Position numbers and translations under genes: made by a program. A stretch of 64,000 bases of DNA, taken from the NCBI GenBank assembly GCA_965153355.1, contig OZ231127.1:55676001-55740000 (forward strand), in the 5' to 3' direction. A model generated the notes under the pieces. It had not been told where the DNA came from, searched no databases, and was given only the letters and a program-made list of their open reading frames with translations. The stretch comes from Flaccisagitta enflata (Eukaryota > Chaetognatha > Sagittoidea > Aphragmophora). This document shows positions 56,583 to 64,000 of this stretch, one piece after another (the first letter of the stretch is position 1; every line of letters starts with the position of its first letter).

Positions 56583-57577
56583 GAAGGGGGAAGGGGTTGT
56601 CCACCCTTGCTCGCCCAATAAGAAGGTGCGTCCGTTGCGTTAGTATGTTCGATGTTAGGTGGGAAGGTTGGTAACGCAACTTTTTGGATAACGTGTAAAT
56701 AGATATCTCTGAACATAAATGCCCCTGCGTGTATATAGATATCTCTGAACATAAATGCCCCTGCCCACCCAGATGATGCCCCTGCCAACCTATGTGCAAC
56801 AACTTATTTGCCGTGTATCCATCCTTATCTAAATAGTACATTGTTTAAAGTCTAGCAGAAGCTTGAATAGAATTAGTAACGTAGAGATGCAATATCGTTG
56901 TGCATGCGGGTGACGAGCTAAATCTAACTGACAGACCAATCGACCTGATCTTTTGTTTAAAGAACGAGATGTTGGTATAGATTTAGAAAAGTCACTCCAC
57001 TTCAAGGCAGACAAAAGCTCATCTGTCAAAAAAACAAAAAACACAAGCTCGTCACTTTTTTTTCAGTCGCTCGGTCCGTCGGTCGGTGCATCGCGTCGGT
57101 AAATTCCGGGAATTACCGGGTTTTTTTTCTTTAAGTCTAGGAGAGAGAAATAACCTTTTTTGCATAATTTGACCCAAACTTCCTCAGGATGTGAAAAGTA
57201 TCAAACTTCTATGGAAAATCCCTGAGAATTGCTTAGTGCAAAATGCTAAAAAATAAGTTTTTAGATGCTTCTTTCAGAATTGAATTATCTCTATTACTTA
57301 TGGAATTATGCCGTTGTGTAATGTTACAAACGAGTTAAAACATACTGTATATAGCAGTCTAATGGTGGATTTTCCAAATACATCCATTGGATTTATGATT
57401 TTAATGCAAAATTGTTGTATTTACTGCACAATTGTTTAATTTACTGTACAATTGTTGTATTTTACGGTACAAATGTTATACAGCTCAATACAATGTTGTA
57501 TTTTGGAGTAAATACAATTTACCACCATTTTAGTACAATTGACGATATATGATAATCATATATTGTCATTTTTTTTT

Positions 57578-58666
57578 AAGTCGCGTGCACGCGACTTTAC
57601 AACCCGCTCCATCGGTCCATCGGTTGGTTGGTCGGTCGGTCCGTAACACTTTGTTTTTTTTCGTCTTTTTGGGTCGTCTGGAGTTATTTTGAGTCATTTA
57701 TTTGTTGTTTTTGGGAATTATTGGTTGCTTTTAGTCATTTTTGGTTATTTTTGGTCAGTTTTGGCCATTTTGGTCATTTTGGTCATTTTGGTCATTTTTG
57801 GTCATTTTTAGTCATTTTTGATTATTCTTGATTATTTTTGGTCATTTTTGGTCATTTTTGGTCATTTTTGGTCATTTTTATCATTATTTTTGTCATTTTT
57901 ATCATTTTAATATTTTACTATTTGGCTGGTTTAATATTTTTTATTATTTGGTCATTTGGTTATTTTGGTCATTTTTGGTCATTTTGGTCATTTTTGGTCA
58001 TATTTATCATTTGGGTCATTTTGGTCATTTTGGTCATTTCATTTTTGATCATTTTTGGTCATTTTTGGTCATTTTAATGTTAATACTCATATTTTGACTA
58101 TTTTTAATACTGACTATTTTTGGTCATTTTAATATTTTTGTCTATTTTGTTCATTTTGGTTATTTTGGTCATTTTGTCATTTTGGTCATTTTTAATATTT
58201 TAATATTTTGGTTGTTTGAGCTCATCATTTTTGGTTGTTTGAGCCTTTGGTTTGAGCTTCTGGTTTGAGCCTGGCCTAATGGTTTAAGTCTGGTTTAAGC
58301 TCATTTGAGTCTGGTTTGAGTCTGGTTTGAGTCTGGTTTGAGTCTGGTTTGAGTCTGGTTTGAGTCTGGTTTGAGTCTGGATTAAGTCTGGTTTGAGTCT
58401 TGTTTGAGTCTGGCTTAAATCTGGTTTATGTCTGGTTTATGTCTGGTTTATGTCTGATTTAGGTCTGTTTTCGGTCTGGTTTAATTCTGGTTTGAGTCTG
58501 GTTTGAGTCTGGTTTGAGTCTGGTTTGAGTCTGGTTTGAGTCTGGTTTGAGTCTGGTTTGGGTCTGTTTTGGATTGTGTTTAAGTCTGATTTTCGATAAA
58601 AAGATACAATAAGGAGTCAGGTCAGTTATTTTTGTCCTGCACGCGACTTATAGGTGTTGGCCTTAT
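57578..58666 (+). repeat. Long family A element (A2 type), uninterrupted
   Basis: TAAGTCGCGTGCACGCGACT, TTACAACCCGCTCCATCGG and CGGT words are followed by a 9-11 bp TTTTGGTCAT array (57690-58210). A GAGTCTGGTTT array (58265-58580) and AAAAAGATACAATAAGGAGTCAGG come next. It ends TGCACGCGACTTATAGG, TGTTGGCCTTATT. It shows the same order of internal domains as the element split by BEL/Pao. The 56830-57577 stretch has no supported gene. Confidence 0.8.
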
Positions 58667-58957
58667 TTTTTTTTTTGAGCGAACTTTATCATCATTTGTG
58701 GATACAAGATCGAAGATGATCTACCTCCCCAATGAGAGAGGAGACCGACGTTACGAAAGAGAGAGACCAATGAACTTTCTTTCTTTCTTTCTTTCTTTCT
58801 TTTCTCTCTCTCATTCTTTCTTCCTTTCTTTCTCTCTTTCTTTTTCTTCTGCCACTTTTTTCCTTCACTTTCTTCTTTCTTTCTTTCTTTCTTCTTCTTC
58901 TTATTTATTTTCTAAGCTTCGTTCTTTTCTTCCATCTTCTTTCTTTCTTTCTTTTTT

Positions 58958-59207
58958 AGTCGCGGACTCACGACTCTATAACAGGCTTTTTTGTCCGTTG
59001 GTCTGTTGGTTTGTTGGTACGTGCATCTGCCCGTCCGCAGGTCCATAGTGATCCAGCTGAACAGTGGGAGGCATCTATTTGTTATGCTCTAAGATATTGC
59101 AGTTTCCTGTGTGTGTAATTGGTGTGTAAGGGGGGGAGGGTTGTCGAACGGGGTTTATGCCCCTGCTCACCCATCTACGACGAAATGAAAATCTCGCGTC
59201 ACTACTT
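58958..59207 (+). repeat. Family A element (A4 type), diverged
   Basis: AGTCGCGGACTCACGACTCTATAACAGG, TTGTCCGTTGG, then GCCCCTGCTCACCCATCTACGACG and TCTCGCGTCACT. It follows a CTTT-rich stretch (58778-58950). Confidence 0.6.
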
Positions 59208-59343
59208 TAATTTCCAATGCCATGATACTAATTTTAACCTCTACTAGAAAATATATGCTCATGCACTTTGCGATGTTAAAGGAATGATGATTAGTGCACT
59301 AGTGAAAGAGGCAATGATCTTCCTTTCTTACTTTATTTGGTTC

Positions 59344-59391
59344 ATTATTTCTTTTTTTTTCTCTCTTTCTCTCTTTCTTTCTTTCTTTCTT

Positions 59392-59448
<57 letters not shown>
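59344..59448 (+). repeat. (CTTT)n / (CT)n microsatellite
   Basis: About 50 bp of CTTT-type and about 50 bp of CT repeats, about 100 bp upstream of the kinase exon acceptor, within its intron. Confidence 0.95.
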
Positions 59449-59450
<2 letters not shown>

Positions 59451-59555
59451 TTCTCATCATTTATCCCTCTTCTTCTCATCCATATCTTTTTGCACCAACT
59501 CCGGATCAACACAACTCTCTCTCTTTTACAACTACTACTTATTCCCTCCAACCAG

Positions 59556-59768
59556 GTGCAGCACATCCTAAACGAGAAACGGGTTTTGACTGCCGTCAAC
59601 TTCGTGTTTTTAGTGGACTTTTTGGGTCATATGAAAGACAACGCGAATTTGTACATCATCTTGGATTTGGTGCCTGGGGGCGAGTTGTTCACCCTCTTGC
59701 GTCAAAAAGGAAGATTTGACGAGGAAGAGACGCGCTTTTACGCCGCACAAGTAGTGCTAGCGCTCGAG
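59556..59768 (+). CDS. Internal exon of a PKA-like AGC-family protein kinase
   Basis: Acceptor TCCCTCCAACCAG ends at 59555 and donor GTGAGT begins at 59769. The 213 bp are open in phase 0-0 (71 codons). The peptide covers the N-lobe to early C-lobe of an AGC kinase. A helix-C segment (HILNEKRVL) holds the Glu that pairs with the ATP-binding Lys. Strand beta-4/5 has KDNANLYIILD, the hinge/helix-D has VPGGELFTLLR, and helix E begins GRF...RFYAAQVVLALE. These signatures match the cAMP-dependent protein kinase catalytic subunit better than PKG, though it is divergent. The Gly-rich loop lies upstream and the HRD/DFG motifs downstream; I found neither in the window, so neighbouring introns are long. 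A pseudogene fragment cannot be excluded. Confidence 0.85.
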
Positions 59769-59851
59769 GTGAGTCGGTTTTTTGCATCCTCGCGTCTCTG
59801 CACCAGTGGCTGTGTCTGTTGGTCTGTCTTACAGTATGTGACGCAAATGTA

Positions 59852-59930
59852 AACAAGGCCAACACCTGTAAGCCGCGTGCGAGACATAGTTAATAACATA
59901 ATGGCTGAACTAAAATGACTTTCATCGAAA
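59852..59930 (-). repeat. Family A element (A2 type), truncated
   Basis: AACAAGGCCAACACCTGTAAG, CCGCGTGCGAGACATAG, then CTAAAATGACTTTC. The hairpin end is missing. It lies in the intron after the kinase exon. Confidence 0.65.
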
Positions 59931-60594
59931 CTACAGGGTGTTTCATGCGTTTTGAGGTACTCTAAATCGACATATCTCCGCTTCGAGAAACTTTTTTCAA
60001 CTTCTGAAAAAAGATCAAAAAAGGTCTTGAACTGCAGATTTTGCATTTAAAATTTCATTATACTGGGACAATTCCTGAAACAACTACATGAATTTGAAGT
60101 TTATCGGGAAAAAAGTCAAAGTCAGTCTTTAACTTTTTGACATATTTGAGAGAAACAGGGTATTCATTTTCTTCTGAGGAAGTTGAGGATCTCCACTGAC
60201 CGAATGAGCCCTCCAATGAAATTGATAGGGTTAGTAAATTGACTAATTCTCTTTCATTTGGCGCCAAGCAAAATGCTCTACGACAAATATTTTTTGCGTT
60301 ATATTTTTTTTTTTAAGATTTATTTACAAAAATTGTGTATTGAATTTTTTCCGATTTAAGATTTATAGATATAAAGGAGTGTTTTTATGTTTGTTTGAGT
60401 ACAAATACAAGAAAACATGCTTATGAGCATAGCTGCTCATCTAGGTGTTTCAGATTAGCTCATTTAGTTTATTTAGCTCTAGTTAGTCTTATTTAGCTCT
60501 GCCATTTTTTTATTTTAAATGATAAATGAATAAAATTTTTGAGTTCAAAATGCTAAGAAACGCAGAAATAGTAACTAGTCATCCACATCGCACA

Positions 60595-61090
60595 TGGTCA
60601 GCGGTACCTGACGTTCTGCCGGGAGTGATCCAGCAGCTAGCGGGAGGAGGGCAGGCAGCGGCCCCGCGTCGATGTCCCAGAACACAGGGAATTTATCGGT
60701 CCTGGGGGTATATTTCAGGCCTTAGATGACTGATTTAGGCCACCGAAGGCATATTAGAAGGTAGGAGGGCAGAATCAGGGCTTGGAGAGCAGATTTGAGG
60801 TTTGGAGGGCAAATTTGATGCTTGGAGGGCTGATTTGATGCTTGGAGGGCTATTCGAAGGTCTGGAGGACAGAAATGAGGTTCAAGGCCGATTTGAGCTG
60901 GAGGAGGGGTTGATTTCCGAGCCTGAATAATTTGAGGCCCGAGGGCAAAATTGAGGCTGAGGTCAATTTCTCAGGCTTGATGGGCAACGGGGACGGAAGG
61001 ACGGATTTCTGGAAGGACGAAGGACGGGGACGTCTGGAAATTCCCTCCTGTGTTCTGCTATGACATCGCCTTTGGGGCCATTGTACAGAA
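60595..61090. repeat. Family D element 9
   Basis: Left ATGGTCAGCGGTACCTGACG, GGCAGGCAGCGGCCCCGCG, CCCAGAACACAGGGAATTT; right AAATTCCCTCCTGTGTTCTGC, CGCCTTTGGGGCCATTG. A minisatellite of GCTTGGAGGGCTGATTTGA type lies between. Confidence 0.65.
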
Positions 61091-61578
61091 AGCATATCAG
61101 TGAGCATAACTGCTCATCCTGTGAGGGTATGTTTTTGCCATTTTAGCCTGCTTCTAGCTCATTTAGCCTAGCTTTTTTCCTGATTTTAAATGGGATAAAT
61201 AAATGTTTCACTGATGTGAGGCATGTGCAAGAAAGCATGGCAGTGAGTAGGCTGATTGTCTGCTGAGTGATTTACATTTACCCTCATCTAGCTCATTTGG
61301 CTCAGTCCTTTTTTTTTCTGATTTTCAGTGTAACTAATATACAATTGCTCTTGATTTGATCTAAAAAAATTTAAAAGATTACAGTGATAGAAGACAAAAA
61401 CTTGTTGGAAAGTGGTCATTGGCCAATGCTTATGACTTTTTTTCTCACGATAGCCGCCATTACTGGTATTGTGTGGAGATTGTAGGAAATGTGCATAATA
61501 TTTGTTGCACAATTTTCTAACTACATGTGTAAATAACAAAAAGCTTTTTTAAAGATCAAAAGCATCCAATGAGAAAAC

Positions 61579-62057
61579 ATAGCAAAATCTATGACCGTTT
61601 AAAGCTCTATGAAAGATCTTCAAAATGAAACCATGCTGGCTGTTCTGTCTTTATTCGTTAAGTAATGAGACCGCAATAAAGAAGAGGTGGTTATGAATGT
61701 AAAAGTTGAAGTCGTAGAAGTTGTTCCTCTTTGTTATTTTATAAAAAAAGATAGAAAAACAATAATTTGAACTTTTTTCTTAGTGTAATCTTAGTGTAAC
61801 TTATGGATTTTTTAATTTTCTTTCATTCTAGACCAATCCCAGATCTGTATCTCAAACCGTTTAAAAGTTAGAGTTGTTAAAGGAACTACTATTTTTTGTA
61901 AAAAAATCTCTTTTATCTAATCTGATCTGCAAATTGAATATGGCAATGTTTTCATTCATTCTTACGCCATTTCTAAACGGATAAAGCTAGAATGACCAGC
62001 AACGTCGCATATGAAAGATCTTTTGCAGAGCTTTCAAACGGTCATGGATTTTCTATG
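61579..62057. repeat. Fold-back element with imperfect arms of about 80 bp
   Basis: Arms 61579-61659 and 61976-62057 are imperfect inverses (CATAG.AAAATC.ATGACCGTTT.AAGCTCT...AAGATCTT). GTGTAACTAA at 61329 and GTTAGTTACAC at 62120-62130 may extend the ends, giving an element of about 800 bp. AT-rich, no coding frame. Confidence 0.65.
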
Positions 62058-62214
62058 GTTTGAGTCATCACTTTAGCAGAAATCAGCAAAACAATTTGTT
62101 CCGTTTTTTTTGCCACCGTTAGTTACACAAAATTGGTCTGTCGTTAGATCTAAGAAGACGCTACAGTGGCAGTGAAATGGAACATTCGTAGTTCAAAATA
62201 ATGAAATACTTGTG

Positions 62215-62520
62215 TTGCTCTGCTTCTGGGCTGCTCTGGGATGCTCTGGGCTGCTCTGGCATGCTCTGGGTTGCTTGAGTTTGCCTGGTGTGTCCTGGAG
62301 TTTATCATGACTGCATGGGGCCGCTTTGGGTTACTTTAGGTTGCTCAAAGTTGACGTTATTGTTGGTCATATTCTCTGTGTGTAGTGTAGTACTGTTGTT
62401 GAAAACAATTTGACCCCAGTCAATCCTTAAACAACCCTGAGCAAAGCAAAGTAACCCAAAGGCAACTCTTAACAACCCTTGGGGTTTAGTCTTACCTCAG
62501 GTAACCTAGTGATGCCTGGC
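62215..62520. repeat. GCTCTGGG / CCCTGAGCAA inverted repeat
   Basis: Repeated GGGCTGCTCTGG and GGGTTACTTTAGG words on the left are inverted relative to AACAACCCTGAGCAAAG, AGTAACCCAAAGGCAAC on the right. Related to the repeat at 272-425. Confidence 0.5.
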
Positions 62521-62983
62521 CTTTTTTTAAGCTACTGTCATAATTATGCTTTAGTTCCTTTTGAGAAGAATCCAATCCCAGCTTGGTATCTCAAATTATC
62601 GATTGATTTTTTTTCACTCCGTTACGCATGATTATGCTTTTGTTTTGAGGTGCGCCGCGCCAAACCACCTCTATAATTGGCTGTGTCCGTATGTCGGTTG
62701 GTTGGTCAAAACGCGTTGCATTCGTTTGACAATCTACACGGAGCCCCTATTTGCCCTGTTTTTTTTTGTTTGGTTTTTTGTTTGGTTTTTTTTCTTTGTA
62801 TTCGCGACTCTTCAATTTGCCTTCTCCTTCCGTCGCTCAGTCAGTCAGTCCACCCGCCAGTCAGTCAGTCACGCACAAGTTGTAACATTTGCATTTGAAA
62901 AAGCGTATTTATGCCCTTGCCTCCCTTGTCCGCTTTCTCCTAAGAGCTAAACTAAAAAAAAAACCGTATACGCTAAAAAAAGC

Positions 62984-62984
62984 A

Positions 62985-63081
<97 letters not shown>

Positions 63082-63086
63082 CGCGT
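62984..63086 (+). repeat. (GT)n microsatellite
   Basis: About 90 bp of GT and a GCGCGCGCGCG end, positionally equivalent to 30787-30879. Confidence 0.95.
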
Positions 63087-63167
63087 TCATGTGTGTGAAT
63101 GTGTATCTGTGTTCTTCTTTCCCTGATTTCTTCGTTTTCTGCTCATTTGTCTTCATCTTCGTCAGGC

Positions 63168-63411
63168 TGGAATCGTGACGGCGAAATCGTTTCACAACAA
63201 CAAAAACTACGACGAATTCCAATCTTTAGTCATCTCCGGCTTTGGTTTCGGAGCCGCCGCGGCCAAAGCTGCGGGAAACGCCGGCAAAAACAATGAAAAC
63301 GGAGACGCGTCACCAACGACGCCGCTGACGCCTACAACGCCGCTGATGTCGACAACGCCGCCAATGACAACGACGGTGGTGGAAATGGCAGCGGAGTCGA
63401 AAACGGAATAG
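63168..63411 (+). CDS. Duplicated terminal-exon candidate, copy 2
   Basis: The same TCTTCGTCAG acceptor (to 63167) and frame as copy 1: AGIVTAKSFHNNKNYDEFQS, the Gly/Ala-rich middle, a shorter Thr-Pro part (PTTPLTPTTPLMSTTPP), VEMAAESKTE and a stop. Indels relative to copy 1 are multiples of three. Either both copies are used or one was until recently. Confidence 0.55.
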
Positions 63412-63512
63412 ATGACAAGGATGGGGGGGGGGGTTCTTCCGGGAAACAGTAGAAATGACATGGAATTTATGAGACGGTAAAAAGTGATTGACTACGGAGG
63501 CTGTGAAAAGAA

Positions 63513-63656
63513 AACAAGACCGGATACACGGCCAATACCAGTTGCGGACGGGTGGGCTGGGGCGGAAATGCGCGTTTTGGCACTTTTCAACTCGATCACT
63601 ATGACCGACCGACGGACGGACAAAGCCTCTTATAGAGTTGCGTGTCCGCAACTAAA
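63513..63656 (-). repeat. Family A element (A3 type), complete, inside the duplication
   Basis: AACAAGACCGGATACACGG, CAGTTGCGGACGGGTGGGC, TTCAACTCGATCACTATG, CCGACCGACGGACGGAC, AAAGCCTCTTATAGAGTTGC, GTGTCCGCAACTAAAAA. The counterpart at 31307-31408 is deleted internally. Confidence 0.88.
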
Positions 63657-64000
63657 AAAATCAGCGGAGAACTGCATTCGCGTCCTTGATATAAGATGAA
63701 CGATGTTTTATAGCTAGTAAGATCAAGAATTTGTAAAGGGGTATAAAAAAGATCAAGAATTTGTAAAGGGGGATAAAAAAAGTCTAACCGTGCCTTCAGG
63801 CAGGAGCGGCAACGCAAAAACCGCCCGAAAACCATGAAAAAGTAAAAAAAATGTTTAGTTTGACCGACTGACATTAGGGCCAACGGTCTTTGCATCAAAT
63901 CAATTGAACACCCCAGCCTGCAGCTTTTTTAAACAGACTATGTCTATACTGTTAAAAACTACTCGCTATATGACTTTTCTCCGTGATTTAGAGGTGCCAG

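Larger units (their letters stand above)
62598..63876 (+). repeat. Segmental duplication, right copy (contiguous)
   Basis: It starts ATCGATTGATTTTTTTTCACTCC and runs through TGAGGTGCGCC...CACCTCTATAATTGGCTG, GCATTCGTTTGACAATCTACACGG, CGTATTTATGCCCTTGCCTCC, the (GT)n tract, the exon, the A3 element and GATCAAGAATTTGTAAAGG, to GACCGACTGACAT. Its blocks match those of 28611-31627 in order. Confidence 0.88.

Overview
The window is eukaryotic, repeat-saturated and gene-poor. It most likely comes from an invertebrate animal. The evidence is a complete BEL/Pao LTR retrotransposon (a class known essentially from animals), a Tc1/mariner transposon in a TA target, GT-AG exons (one from a PKA-like AGC kinase), TTAGGG-like interstitial repeats and very long (CT)n, (GT)n and (CTTT)n microsatellites. 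I cannot name the species.

Genes. The first 93 bases read as the 3' end of a coding frame. Three phase-compatible exon candidates (3361-3466, 6873-6941, 7105-7263) may form the 3' part of an unrecognised gene ending in a small Cys/Lys-rich tail. One 71-codon exon of a PKA-like kinase lies at 59556-59768, with no neighbouring kinase exon found. A terminal-exon-like Ala/Thr/Pro-rich frame occurs twice (30949-31206 and 63168-63411) inside a segmental duplication. No operons or bacterial-type features are present.

Mobile elements. The centrepiece is a BEL/Pao element (14972-21417) with an intact 1702-codon gag-pol frame and two almost identical LTRs of about 540 bp. It sits inside an older short-repeat element (12284-21559). 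A 1388-bp Tc1/mariner-like element (50205-51592) carries a frameshifted transposase with DD35E spacing and is inserted in a degenerate minisatellite. Non-coding families recur throughout. Family A (about 20 copies) has a GTCGCG..CGCGAC or GTTGCG..CGCAAC terminal hairpin repeated at the other end, a CCGT-rich interior and a GGCCTTGTT tail. Family B has GGCCCCGCG modules at both ends. Family C and other fold-back elements have long inverted repeats. Family D has GGTCAGCGGTACC / GCAGCGGCCCCGAAGGGG ends enclosing minisatellites, often in inverted order. Family E is a diffuse repeat with GGGACCCCT-type palindromic cores. Several small elements have clear terminal inverted repeats.

Layout. 0-12 kb: candidate exons among families A-D and fold-backs. 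12-21.6 kb: long family A element split by BEL/Pao. 21.6-31.6 kb: families A, C, D and E, minisatellites and the left duplication copy. 32-37.9 kb: microsatellites and family A. 37.9-42.2 kb: a 3.2-kb palindrome inside family D. 42-50 kb: microsatellites, fold-backs and family D. 50-52 kb: Tc1/mariner. 52-59 kb: pyrimidine tracts and a long family A copy. 59.5-59.8 kb: kinase exon. 60-64 kb: family D, a fold-back and the right duplication copy. Most of the window is best understood as layered transposition, with small exons in the gaps.
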